This document shows positions 48,820 through 56,564 of a stretch of 64,000 nucleotides of DNA, piece after piece. The DNA is taken from positions 1,984,001 to 2,048,000 of the forward strand of contig NZ_CP011789.1 in NCBI RefSeq assembly GCF_001636055.1, read 5' to 3'. Under the pieces are notes generated by a model that saw only the letters and a program-made list of their open reading frames with translations, did not search any database and had not been told where the DNA came from. Both the position numbers and the translations under genes were made by a program. Source of the stretch: Pseudomonas putida (GTDB lineage: Bacteria > Pseudomonadota > Gammaproteobacteria > Pseudomonadales > Pseudomonadaceae). The number at the start of each line of letters is the position of its first letter. Position 1 is the stretch's first letter.

Positions 48820-50138
48820 TCGGTTCATCACGCATCGGCGCTGTGTTTCATTACCGTTTGTGGCTGGGTCTGGCCGGCATGCTGCTGTCGTTGCTGGCCT
48901 GCGCCGACGAGATCGCAGTGGGCAGCCACGGTCGCCTGGACCTGGCATCGGGCGAGGGCAGGGTGCTGCATTTCAAGGCGCCGGTGGCCTCGGTGCTGGT
49001 TGCCGAGCCGGGCATCGCCGACCTGCAAGTGGTGTCCGACGGGGTGATTTACGTGTTCGGCAAGGCGCCGGGGCAGACCAGCCTGATCGCCCTGGACGAT
49101 GCGGGCAAGCAACTGGCGGCCTTGAACCTGTCGGTGAACAACGCGACCCAGAGCGTCAGCCGTCCGCTGCAAGACCTGCATCCGGCCAGCGGCGCCCAGG
49201 TCAGCGCCGTGGGTAACCAGCTGGTGGCCAAGGGCTTGGTCAGGGATGTCGGCGAAGCCAGTGACCTCAATGCATTGCTCGACAACCAGAGCCCGGTACC
49301 AGCGGTCAACGCCGCGACCTATGCCGGTTCTGCCCAGGTCAACATCCGTGTGCGCTTTGCCGAAGTCTCGCGTTCCGAGCTGCTGCGCTACGGGGTGAGC
49401 TGGAACGCACTGTTCAACAACGGCACCTTTTCCTTTGGCTTGATCACCGGTGGTCGCCTCGCCGCCGACGCCGCCAGCGGTGCATCGAATGTCATCAGCG
49501 CCGGCCTCAGCTCGGGCAACGTCAACATCGACTCGATGCTTGAAGCCCTGCAGAGCAATGGCGTGCTGCAGATCCTCGCCGAGCCGAACATCACCGCCAT
49601 GACCGGGCAGACCGCAAGCTTCCTGGCGGGCGGTGAGATCCCCGTGCCGGTGCCGGTCAACCGTGATCTGGTGGGCATCGAGTACAAGCCTTTCGGTGTC
49701 TCGCTGCTGTTCAGCCCGACGCTGCTGCCCAACGGCCATATCGCCTTGCAGGTGCGCCCCGAGGTCAGCAGCCTGATGGGCTCGGACACCACCGACGTCA
49801 ACGGTTACCGGGTGCCGTCGTTCCGCGTGCGACGCGCCGATACCCGGGTCGAGGTCGGCAGCGGCCAGACCTTCGCCATTGCCGGCCTGTTCCAGCGCGA
49901 AAGCAGCCAGGACATGGACAAGGTGCCGATGCTCGGCGACATGCCGATCCTGGGCAACCTGTTCCGCTCCAAGCGTTTCCAGCGCAACGAGACTGAACTG
50001 GTGATCCTGATCACCCCGTACCTGGTGCAGCCGACGCGCGAGCGCGACCTGGCCACGCCCCTCGATGCCCTGCCGGGCCCTGCGACCGCTTCGGCGGGGC
50101 CACGCAGTGGCGGCAAGTTCGGCTTCTACATGAACTGA
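48816..50138 (+). CDS. sctC: T3SS outer-membrane secretin, CpaC/RhcC2-like
   Basis: Secretin of 440 residues with a signal peptide (LAGMLLSLLACADE). The N-terminal domain (KAPVASVLVAEPGIADLQVV, GVIYVFGKAPGQTSLIALD) is the pilus-secretin N domain typical of CpaC/RcpA in Tad systems, followed by a BON-like piece (GNQLVAKGLVRDVGEASDL). The secretin core shows VNIRVRFAEVSRS, LAEPNITAMTGQTASFLAGG and VPMLGDMPILGNLFRS. It lacks the N0-N1 part of HrcC/YscC; a separate NolW-like gene follows at 51504, the split seen in rhizobial rhcC1/rhcC2. Forms the outer-membrane channel. Confidence 0.88.
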   Translation: MIGSSRIGAVFHYRLWLGLAGMLLSLLACADEIAVGSHGRLDLASGEGRVLHFKAPVASVLVAEPGIADLQVVSDGVIYVFGKAPGQTSLIALDDAGKQLAALNLSVNNATQSVSRPLQDLHPASGAQVSAVGNQLVAKGLVRDVGEASDLNALLDNQSPVPAVNAATYAGSAQVNIRVRFAEVSRSELLRYGVSWNALFNNGTFSFGLITGGRLAADAASGASNVISAGLSSGNVNIDSMLEALQSNGVLQILAEPNITAMTGQTASFLAGGEIPVPVPVNRDLVGIEYKPFGVSLLFSPTLLPNGHIALQVRPEVSSLMGSDTTDVNGYRVPSFRVRRADTRVEVGSGQTFAIAGLFQRESSQDMDKVPMLGDMPILGNLFRSKRFQRNETELVILITPYLVQPTRERDLATPLDALPGPATASAGPRSGGKFGFYMN

Positions 50139-50150
50139 CCGGGAGCGACC

Positions 50151-50585
50151 ATGAAATCGATCTTTTCCATGTCGATGATCAGCGCCCCCGCAGGGCGCTG
50201 CTGGCTGTTGCCATTGGCACTGCTGGCTGGCTGCCAGACACACCTGGAGCCGGTCTCCTACTCCCCTGATTTCCAGCACAAGACACTGGCCAACGGCAGC
50301 ACCGAGATCCTGCCGGTGGAATGCCTGAAACCGGCGAGCAAGGATGACTTCGGGCTGGACGAGGACTTCGTGCCACTGCTGCCGCCGGGCTGCGCCAACA
50401 ACCTCACGCTGATGCGCATGGTCGAGCAGCCGGACGACCTGGCCCAGGGGCGGCCGACGGGCCCGACCATGGCGGCGCCCGTGGGGCGCGCCGCACAGGT
50501 CTACATCGAGGGTTACGATCGCGCCGAGCTGCGTCGACGCCAGGATGAGCAGCAAGCACGCGCCGATCGCCAGGAGAAGCAATGA
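50151..50585 (+). CDS. CpaD-like lipoprotein of the secretin module
   Basis: Outer-membrane lipoprotein of 144 residues with lipobox LLAGC (Cys28). The stretch PPGCANNLTLMRMVEQPDDL followed by GRPTGP and a Tyr-Asp end matches the CpaD pattern (GCA..NLA.MV..P.DL....GP) of Tad pilus assembly proteins, which accompany CpaC. Its place directly after the CpaC-like secretin supports a pilotin or secretin-stabilising role in this T3SS. RBS GGGAG before ATG at 50151. The Gln/Arg-rich C-terminus probably forms a helix. Confidence 0.75.
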   Translation: MKSIFSMSMISAPAGRCWLLPLALLAGCQTHLEPVSYSPDFQHKTLANGSTEILPVECLKPASKDDFGLDEDFVPLLPPGCANNLTLMRMVEQPDDLAQGRPTGPTMAAPVGRAAQVYIEGYDRAELRRRQDEQQARADRQEKQ

Positions 50586-50605
50586 AACGCGCCCATGTCC
50601 AGGTG

Positions 50606-51391
50606 CTAGCGACCGTCCACCAGTCCCAGCTCGCGGGCCTGGGCCTGGGCATCCGGGATCGCCTTGATGCGCCGGGCTTCGTTCAGCAGCGTCTGGCGTT
50701 CGCTGGCGGAGAGATCGTCCAGGGGCAGGCCGGCGACATCCTGCTCGCGGCCGGCCAGTACGGTGACCAGCAGTTCGTTGCGCTGGTGCCGGGGCAGGGC
50801 ACGCGGCGACTGGCCGACCACGCGCACGGTGTCCAGGGCCCGTTGCGCCTGACCGCCGAGGGCGTAGGCCAGGGCCAGGTTGCAGCGGGTATCGAGGTTG
50901 TCCGGTGCCAGCGCCAACCCCTTGCTGAAGGCCCCTTGAGCGGCCGCTGCCTGGCCGCGCAGGATCTGCGCAATGCCCAGGCGGTTCCAGGCATCGGCGC
51001 TGTTGCCACGCTCGGCCGCCTGGGTCAGGGACGTGACCGCACGCTCCAGCTTGCCCTGGCGCAGTTGGGCGCTGCCCAGCCCCAGCAGGGCGTCGAGGTT
51101 GTCCGGCTGCAGTTCAAGTGCCTGCTGGTAGGCCCGCTCGGCAGCGCGCGCGTCGCCTGCGGCCAGCGTGGTATCGCCCAGCTTCTGCCAGGCTTCGGGA
51201 TGGCGCCCAGGTTGCTGCGCGGCATTCTGGTAGAGCGCCGCAGCCGAGGCGGCATCGCCGCGCTGCTGCAGATCGCCCGCCAGGTGCATGAGGCGGTCGT
51301 AGCCCTCGTCGGCAGTGTGTGGCTGGCTGGTGCAGGCGCCGAGCAAGGTGCTGGCGATCAGAAGCAGGGTGGACGGCAAACGCTTGGGCAT
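50606..51391 (-). CDS. TadD-like TPR lipoprotein
   Basis: Lipoprotein of 261 residues (lipobox LLGAC, Cys20) with five or more TPR units (AWQKLGDTTLAAGDARAAERAYQQAL and DAWNRLGIAQILRGQAAAAQG in pieces) and a C-terminus like Tad-system TadD (LPRHQRNELLVTVLAGREQD, then NEARRIKAI). TadD helps localise or assemble Tad secretins. It is the only gene of the cluster on the minus strand, convergent with the CpaD-like gene (20-bp gap) and divergent from the NolW-like gene. Start ATG at 51391 chosen for the signal peptide; an upstream ATG at 51424 is possible. Confidence 0.78.
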   Translation of the reverse strand: MPKRLPSTLLLIASTLLGACTSQPHTADEGYDRLMHLAGDLQQRGDAASAAALYQNAAQQPGRHPEAWQKLGDTTLAAGDARAAERAYQQALELQPDNLDALLGLGSAQLRQGKLERAVTSLTQAAERGNSADAWNRLGIAQILRGQAAAAQGAFSKGLALAPDNLDTRCNLALAYALGGQAQRALDTVRVVGQSPRALPRHQRNELLVTVLAGREQDVAGLPLDDLSASERQTLLNEARRIKAIPDAQAQARELGLVDGR

Positions 51392-51454
51392 GGACAGGAC
51401 TCGAGCGGACGACTGAGTGGCCATTCTAGCGACTTGATGTGTGATTTCGACTGC

Positions 51455-51474
51455 GCTTCATACGATTTCACAGC
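51455..51474 (+). promoter_or_regulatory. Tandem repeat upstream of T3SS operon 2
   Basis: GCTTCATACG followed by ATTTCACAGC, resembling the pair at 44611-44630; TCACAGCTGTGA at 51469-51480 is itself a palindrome. It lies about 30 bp upstream of the NolW-like start, in the divergent region shared with the TPR gene. Confidence 0.4.
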
Positions 51475-51503
51475 TGTGAGCCGCGCCAGGGAGGTAATCG
51501 CCC

Positions 51504-52082
51504 ATGCGTAGCCTGCTCTGGCTCACCAGCATGCTGCTGGTTCTGCTGTCGTTGCCGGTGCGCAGCGACGAGGGCAAGGGCGAGCCCGACTGGTTCGCCC
51601 AACCCTACGCCTATGCCCTGGTCGACCAGGACCTGCGCGGCGCCCTGAGCGAGTTCGGGCAGAACCTGGAGCTGGTCGTGGTGGTCTCCGACAAGGTCCG
51701 CGGCAAGGCCCGCAGCCCGTTGCGCAGCAGCACTGCCGGCGACTTCCTCACCCAGCTGTGCGACAGCAACGCGCTGGGTTGGTACTACGACGGCAACGTG
51801 CTCTACATCAATAGCAACGATGAAGTGGCCACGCGCCTGTTCCGTCGCCAGCCCGGGTTGGACCTGGAGCAGTTGCGCGACTACCTGCAAAGCCTCGATG
51901 TGTACGGCCGCCAGTTGTCGCTGCGCCCTGGCGCCGAGCGCGACGAACTGCTGGTTTCCGGACCGCCCGCCTACCTGAACATGATCCAGCAGCACCTCGA
52001 CAACCGACCCCAGCCCGTCGCGACGTCCGCAGCCTCCCGGAGTATCCGGGTGTTCCGCGGCGCCAGCGTCAGCGATCACTGA
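51504..52082 (+). CDS. NolW/RhcC1-like N-terminal secretin component
   Basis: Exported protein of 192 residues with a signal peptide (LLVLLSLPVRS). It has the N0 domain of T3SS secretins (LRGALSEFGQNLELVVVVSD, LWYYDGNVLYINSNDE-like GWYYDGNVLYIN) and a following NolW-type N1 domain (LRDYLQSLDVYGRQLSLR, ELLVSGPPAYLNMIQQHL) but no pore domain. It would supply the periplasmic collar missing from the CpaC-like secretin, as RhcC1 (NolW) does for RhcC2 in rhizobia. First gene of the second operon. RBS GGGAGG ahead of ATG at 51504. Confidence 0.82.
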   Translation: MRSLLWLTSMLLVLLSLPVRSDEGKGEPDWFAQPYAYALVDQDLRGALSEFGQNLELVVVVSDKVRGKARSPLRSSTAGDFLTQLCDSNALGWYYDGNVLYINSNDEVATRLFRRQPGLDLEQLRDYLQSLDVYGRQLSLRPGAERDELLVSGPPAYLNMIQQHLDNRPQPVATSAASRSIRVFRGASVSDH

Positions 52083-52104
52083 AAAACCACCCAGGAGAAG
52101 CCCC

Positions 52105-52320
52105 ATGGCCGTTACCCCGATCGATACCCCCGGCAGCACCCCGAGCAGCGCCGAAGCGCGCTTCGATGCGGCGCTCGACAAGTCCCAGGACGCCTCCGAC
52201 GATCCAAGCTTCCAGGAGGCGCTGGTGAACCAGGCCGTGCTGATCGGCGGGCAGTTCATCATCATGCCCAAGGCCCAGGAAATGCTGAACGAAGCCCAGT
52301 CTTCGGACGACGACGAGTAA
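52105..52320 (+). CDS. 71-residue T3SS protein in SctF position
   Basis: Small acidic protein of 71 residues with a Ser/Pro-rich N-terminus, helical centre (EALVNQAVLIGGQFIIMPKA) and an acidic tail (SSDDDE). No signal peptide. It stands directly before the sctI-like and sctJ genes, the place of hrpA/sctF in hrpA-hrpB-hrcJ operons, and its length fits a needle subunit. The sequence does not settle whether it is a needle subunit, a co-chaperone or another small export protein. RBS AGGAGAAG before ATG at 52105. Confidence 0.6.
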   Translation: MAVTPIDTPGSTPSSAEARFDAALDKSQDASDDPSFQEALVNQAVLIGGQFIIMPKAQEMLNEAQSSDDDE

Positions 52321-52326
52321 ACGGCC

Positions 52327-52761
52327 ATGACAGCCAGTCTCGCGACCACGGCGGCACTGCCGCCGTCAGGAGGACAAGGGGGGCTCGGTGCCTCCCAGAA
52401 CCTCTTCGAAAACATGGCCAACAGTGCCAAGGGCATGCCTGAAGGTGCCAGCCCTCACCAGATCGGTGAAAGCCTGATGCAGCGCCTGGACGGCTTCATC
52501 GACCGCTCGCGCACCTTCAGCGCTCGGGCCGAGTCACTCAGTCACGGCAGCCCGGCGATGCCATCGTCGACCCCGGCCGCAGGCCCGTCGCCGTTCGTGC
52601 CCACCGGCGCCGAGGGCGCGCCCAAGGTCGGTGATACCCAGGTCGCGAACATCGTCCAGTCGCTTGGGCGGATGTTCGATTACTCCATCGAAACCCAGAT
52701 GGTGGTACGTGGCGCGACCCAGGTTTCCGGCTCCGCCAACACCCTGCTCAAAGGACAATGA
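52327..52761 (+). CDS. sctI: T3SS inner rod protein SctI (YscI/HrpB-like)
   Basis: Protein of 144 residues with a disordered Gly/Pro/Ser-rich centre and a conserved C-terminal helix (IVQSLGRMFDYSIETQMVVR, then GSANTLLKGQ) matching the YscI/HrpB end, where the last Leu-Leu-x-x-Gln pattern is typical. It forms the inner rod linking the export gate to the needle. Lies 6 bp after the 71-residue gene and 4 bp before sctJ. Confidence 0.78.
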   Translation: MTASLATTAALPPSGGQGGLGASQNLFENMANSAKGMPEGASPHQIGESLMQRLDGFIDRSRTFSARAESLSHGSPAMPSSTPAAGPSPFVPTGAEGAPKVGDTQVANIVQSLGRMFDYSIETQMVVRGATQVSGSANTLLKGQ

Positions 52762-52765
52762 ATCG

Positions 52766-53548
52766 ATGACCCGTCGTTGGCGAGCCCTGCGTGTGCTGAT
52801 CGTCGTCGCCCTGGCCAGCCTGTTGCAGGCCTGTGACATGGACTTGTACAGCAACCTCAGCGAGCGCGAGGCCAATGCCATGCTCGCGGTGTTGCTGCGC
52901 GACGGCATCCCGGCCTCGCGCAAGGTCCAGGACAACGGCCAGATGAAGATCGTGGTGGACGAGCGTCGCTTTGCCGACGCCATGGCCCGTCTCGACGAGG
53001 CCGGGCTGCCGGGGCAGTCGTTCTCCAACCTGGGCGAAGTGTTCAAGAGCAACGGCCTGGTGTCCTCGCCGGTGCAGGAACGTGCGCAGATGGTCTACGC
53101 CCTGAGCGAAGAGCTGTCGCACAGCGTCTCGCAGATCGACGGCATCGTGTCGGCGCGGGTGCATGTGGTGCTGCCGGACAACGACTTGCTCAAGCGGGTG
53201 ATCTCCCCGTCGTCGGCCTCGGTGCTGGTGCGCTATGACGCCAACACCGACATCAATCCGCTGATCCCGCAGATCAAGACCCTGGTCGCCAACGGCATTT
53301 CCGGGCTCAGCTATGACGGTGTGTCGGTGACCGCGATCAAGGCCGCTGCCCCCAGGAGCGAAGACGAGGGGCAGCCGCGCCTGGTCAGCGTGATGGGTAT
53401 CTGGATGCTCGAACAAGATGCGTCCCGCGCGCGTCTGCTGCTCGGTGGCAGCCTGCTGGTGGTGCTGGCCCTGGCCGGGCTGTTGGGCTGGCGGCACTGG
53501 CAGCAGCGTCGTGGTCGTGCGCTGTACAGCCTGTCGGAGGCGCCATGA
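52766..53548 (+). CDS. sctJ: T3SS inner-membrane ring lipoprotein SctJ
   Basis: Lipoprotein of 260 residues with lipobox LLQAC (Cys23) and the YscJ/FliF fold: LYSNLSEREANAMLAVLL, GLPGQSFSNLGEVFKSNGLV, SARVHVVLPDND, SASVLVRYD and a C-terminal transmembrane helix (LLLGGSLLVVLALAGLLGW). Forms the inner ring under SctD in the periplasm. Start ATG at 52766; overlaps sctK by 4 bp. Confidence 0.93.
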   Translation: MTRRWRALRVLIVVALASLLQACDMDLYSNLSEREANAMLAVLLRDGIPASRKVQDNGQMKIVVDERRFADAMARLDEAGLPGQSFSNLGEVFKSNGLVSSPVQERAQMVYALSEELSHSVSQIDGIVSARVHVVLPDNDLLKRVISPSSASVLVRYDANTDINPLIPQIKTLVANGISGLSYDGVSVTAIKAAAPRSEDEGQPRLVSVMGIWMLEQDASRARLLLGGSLLVVLALAGLLGWRHWQQRRGRALYSLSEAP

Positions 53549-54171
53549 GCCTGATGCCCCAATGGCAGGCCCTGCTGGGGCAGCCTCTGGCCTTTGTCGA
53601 CCGGCGCCACCTGCGCCGCTGTTTCGCCGAGAACGTCGCCGGTGCGCAGATCCAGGCATTGATCGAGTCGCCGCGTTTCCAGGCGCGCCTGCAGGCGTTG
53701 ATGCTGGCGCATTTCCAGTTGCAGCCGTTGGATCAGGTGTCGCAACCGACCGAACAGGACCTGCCGGTGTTGCTGCTGGCTCCGCAGGATTTCGCCCGTT
53801 TGCCGCGGCTGTGTGGGGCCATCTGGCACGGTGCGACCTTGGGCCGGGAAATCCGTCGCGAGGTGGTCGAGCACCTGCGCCAGGGGCTTGGGCATGAGGT
53901 CTTCGGCCTGGCCATTGCTCACCGCCAGTGGGGCGGGGCAATGGACCTGTTGCGCCAGCCTGACGATCTGCTGGCCGCCATCGACCACGACGGTGCGCGC
54001 TGCGTGCAGGCCTGGTTCGACGAGCAGCCCGCCGACCTGCGCGATTGGCTGCAACTGCGCCTGCCGCTGCCTGTGGCGGAAGGTTCGGCATCGTTGGCCG
54101 ACCCTGGCATCGTGCGTCGGGTCGCCGCCTTGCTGATGCCGTTGTCCGAGAACCGGGAGAGCGTGCAATGA
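53545..54171 (+). CDS. sctK: T3SS sorting platform accessory protein SctK-like
   Basis: Cytoplasmic protein of 208 residues, hydrophobic-leucine-rich, located between sctJ and sctL where hrpD/yscK (sctK) lies in other systems. Conserved-looking stretches are VDRRHLRRCFAENVAG and RLCGAIWHGATLGREIRREV, the second resembling the SctK core. SctK links SctQ pods to the SctD ring. Overlaps both neighbours by 4 bp (ATGA). Confidence 0.7.
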   Translation: MSLMPQWQALLGQPLAFVDRRHLRRCFAENVAGAQIQALIESPRFQARLQALMLAHFQLQPLDQVSQPTEQDLPVLLLAPQDFARLPRLCGAIWHGATLGREIRREVVEHLRQGLGHEVFGLAIAHRQWGGAMDLLRQPDDLLAAIDHDGARCVQAWFDEQPADLRDWLQLRLPLPVAEGSASLADPGIVRRVAALLMPLSENRESVQ

Positions 54172-54758
54172 GTCAGCTGCCCAGCCGTCCGGCATCGCGC
54201 ATCCTGCGTGCCGCCGAGGTCCAGGCCTGGACCGATGGACGCGATTACCTGCAGGCCGCCCGCGATGAGGCCGAACGTATCCGAGAAGACAGCGCACGCT
54301 GGCTGGAGCAGGCCCGTGCCGACGGTTTCGAGCTCGGCCGTGCCAAGGGCGCCGAGGCGGTCAGCGAGTTGCTGGCCGACACTGCCGCCAAGGTCGAGGC
54401 CTATCTGGCAGGGTTGGAAAACAGCCTGGCTGACCTGGCCCTGGGCATCGCCCGAGAAGTGCTGGAGAGCTTAGGTGACGCCGAGCGTACCGTGCTGTGC
54501 ACGCGCAAGGCGCTGGTTGCGTTTCGCCAGGACCAGGCGCTGACACTGTTCGTGCCGCGCCTGGAAGTGGAGGCCGTGCGCCGCCGCATGCACGGCGAAA
54601 CGGATGGCCTGGCGGCGATTGCCGTGGAGTCCGATGATCAATTGCAGCCCGGTCAGGCTCGCCTGAGCAGCCCGGTCGGTTCGGTGGAACTGGGGCTGGA
54701 CGCCCAGTTGCAGGCGCTGCGCCGCAGCCTGTTGCCGTTCGCCGAGGTGACGCCGTGA
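54168..54758 (+). CDS. sctL: T3SS ATPase regulator SctL (HrpE/FliH family)
   Basis: Protein of 196 residues with an N-terminal charged coiled coil (YLQAARDEAERIREDSARWL) and a C-terminal domain ending LQALRRSLLPFAEVTP. The GLENSLADLALGIAREVLES stretch is typical of the FliH/SctL family. It binds SctN as a dimer and tethers it to SctQ. ATGA overlap with sctK and GTGA overlap with sctN indicate tight coupling. Confidence 0.88.
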   Translation: MSQLPSRPASRILRAAEVQAWTDGRDYLQAARDEAERIREDSARWLEQARADGFELGRAKGAEAVSELLADTAAKVEAYLAGLENSLADLALGIAREVLESLGDAERTVLCTRKALVAFRQDQALTLFVPRLEVEAVRRRMHGETDGLAAIAVESDDQLQPGQARLSSPVGSVELGLDAQLQALRRSLLPFAEVTP

Positions 54759-56077
54759 GCCTGCAAGCGTTGTTGCCGCGCCTGCACGCGCGCCTGGGCG
54801 ATGCCCGGCCACGGCCGATGAAGGGCACCATTCGCAGCATTCGTGGTGTGCTGTTGCGCGCCAGCGTCGCCGGGGTGCGCATCGGCGAGCTGTGCCGCCT
54901 GCACGACCCGTCCAGTGGTCGCGCCCTGGCGGCAGAGGTCATCGGTTTCGATGGCGACGAGGCGATTCTCTCGCCGATCGGCTCGCTCGAAGGCTTGTCG
55001 ACGCGCACCGAGATCACCGCCACTGGCGAGGCGCTGGGGGTGAGTGTGGGCGATGGCCAGTTGGGGCGGGTCATCAGCCCCATGGGCGATTACCTCGATG
55101 GTGATCGCCAGCCGCCGCTGGGGCCGATGCGCCGCTATCCGCTGCAGGCCGAGCCCCCCGAACCCTTCGCCCGACAAGTGATCGTCGATCCGCTGTCGGT
55201 GGGGGTTCGCGCCATTGACGGGCTGCTGACCCTGGGCCGCGGCCAGCGCATGGGCCTGTTCGGCGAGCCGGGGGTGGGCAAGTCGTCGCTGCTCGCCAGC
55301 ATGGTGCGCAACACCGATGCCGACGTGGTGGTGATCGGCCTGATCGGCGAGCGTGGCCGCGAGGTGCGCGAGTTGCTCGATGTGCAGCTCGACGCCCAGG
55401 CCCGCGCGCGCACCGTGGCGGTGGTCGCCACTTCCGATCGCCCAGCCGCCGAGCGTGCCCGGGCTGCCTACGTGGCAACGGTGCTGGCCGAGTATCACCG
55501 CGACCAGGGCCGCAACGTACTGCTGCTGATGGACAGCCTGACCCGCTTTGCCCGCGCCCAGCGCGAGATCGGCCTGGCGGTGGGCGAGCCGCCGACCCGC
55601 CGCGGTTACCCGCCGTCGTTCTTCTCGGCCCTGCCGCGCCTGCTGGAGCGTGCCGGCCCCGCTGCCCGGGGCAGCATCACGGCGCTGTACACGGTGCTCA
55701 CCGAAGGTGACGCCGCGACCGATCCGGTGGCCGAGGAGGCGCGCTCGATTCTCGACGGCCATGTGGTGCTCAGCGCCGAGCTGGCCCAGCGCAACCATTT
55801 TCCCGCCATCGATGTGCTGCGCAGCCGCAGCCGCCTGATGGAGCAGGTCGCCAGCCCTGAGCAACGCCAGCTGGCCATGCGCATGCGTGAGCTGATGGCG
55901 CGGCGCAACGATATCGAGATGCTGATCCGCATCGGTGAATACGCCGCCGGCAGCGACCCACTCGCGGACGAAGCGATCGCCCGCCACGCCGCTATCGAAG
56001 CTTTCCTGCGCCAGTCGGCGGCGGAGCCGAGCGGCGCCCGACAAACCCTGGAACACATGCGCAAGGTGCTGGCATGA
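54755..56077 (+). CDS. sctN: T3SS ATPase SctN (HrcN)
   Basis: ATPase of 440 residues that unfolds and releases chaperone-bound substrates. Walker A GEPGVGKSS at residues 170-178, Walker B in NVLLLMDSLTRFARAQREIG, and the family stretch GEPPTRRGYPPSFFSALPRLLERAG. The start is GTG at 54755, overlapping the sctL stop (GTGA). All catalytic residues appear present. Confidence 0.95.
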   Translation: MSLQALLPRLHARLGDARPRPMKGTIRSIRGVLLRASVAGVRIGELCRLHDPSSGRALAAEVIGFDGDEAILSPIGSLEGLSTRTEITATGEALGVSVGDGQLGRVISPMGDYLDGDRQPPLGPMRRYPLQAEPPEPFARQVIVDPLSVGVRAIDGLLTLGRGQRMGLFGEPGVGKSSLLASMVRNTDADVVVIGLIGERGREVRELLDVQLDAQARARTVAVVATSDRPAAERARAAYVATVLAEYHRDQGRNVLLLMDSLTRFARAQREIGLAVGEPPTRRGYPPSFFSALPRLLERAGPAARGSITALYTVLTEGDAATDPVAEEARSILDGHVVLSAELAQRNHFPAIDVLRSRSRLMEQVASPEQRQLAMRMRELMARRNDIEMLIRIGEYAAGSDPLADEAIARHAAIEAFLRQSAAEPSGARQTLEHMRKVLA

Positions 56078-56090
56078 GAGAGGAGCGCCC

Positions 56091-56564
56091 ATGAAAAGTC
56101 ATGAATTGAAAAGCCTGCAGACCCTGCGCCAATTGCGTGAACAACGGGCGTCCGCACAACTGGCCGCGCAGCGCCAGCTCTGCCGCGAAACCCATGCTGC
56201 CCTCGACGATGCCCGCCAGCGGCTGTGCCTGGCGCGGGAAACCTCCGCGCTTGAGGCAGAAAAACTCTACGGTCGCTTCAGCGAGGGGCTGTCGGTCAAG
56301 GCCTGGCTCGCTGCGCAGGTGCACCTGTCGGAGCTGGAGGACGAACAGGAGACGCTGCTGGGCAACCTGGACGAGGCCCACGACTACCACCAGCAACAGG
56401 AGCAGACCCAGGAGAGCCTGCGTCAGGCCCATGTCGCTCGTCAGCGCCAGGCCGATGCCTGGGACTCCCTGGTCGAAGACCACGCCCTGGGTGAGCGCCG
56501 CATCGGGGAAGCGCAGGATGAGGGCGAAGACCTGTTTGCCCCCTTGCTGGATCTCACGCCTTGA
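56091..56564 (+). CDS. sctO: T3SS central stalk protein SctO (YscO/HrpO-like)
   Basis: Protein of 157 residues predicted as one long coiled coil, rich in Gln, Glu, Arg and Leu (LRQLREQRASAQLAAQRQLC, QQQEQTQESLRQAHVARQRQ). SctO proteins are coiled-coil stalks linking the ATPase to the export gate and are recognised mainly by position between sctN and sctQ. Start ATG at 56091 with GAGGAG ahead. No separate sctP gene lies between it and sctQ. Confidence 0.8.
   Translation: MKSHELKSLQTLRQLREQRASAQLAAQRQLCRETHAALDDARQRLCLARETSALEAEKLYGRFSEGLSVKAWLAAQVHLSELEDEQETLLGNLDEAHDYHQQQEQTQESLRQAHVARQRQADAWDSLVEDHALGERRIGEAQDEGEDLFAPLLDLTP

Noticed and set aside
50582-51511. Plus-strand frame whose ATG overlaps the stop of the CpaD-like gene
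   Set aside because: The ATGA overlap looked like operon coupling, but the frame is antisense to the TPR lipoprotein gene and its translation is compositionally odd with no domain.
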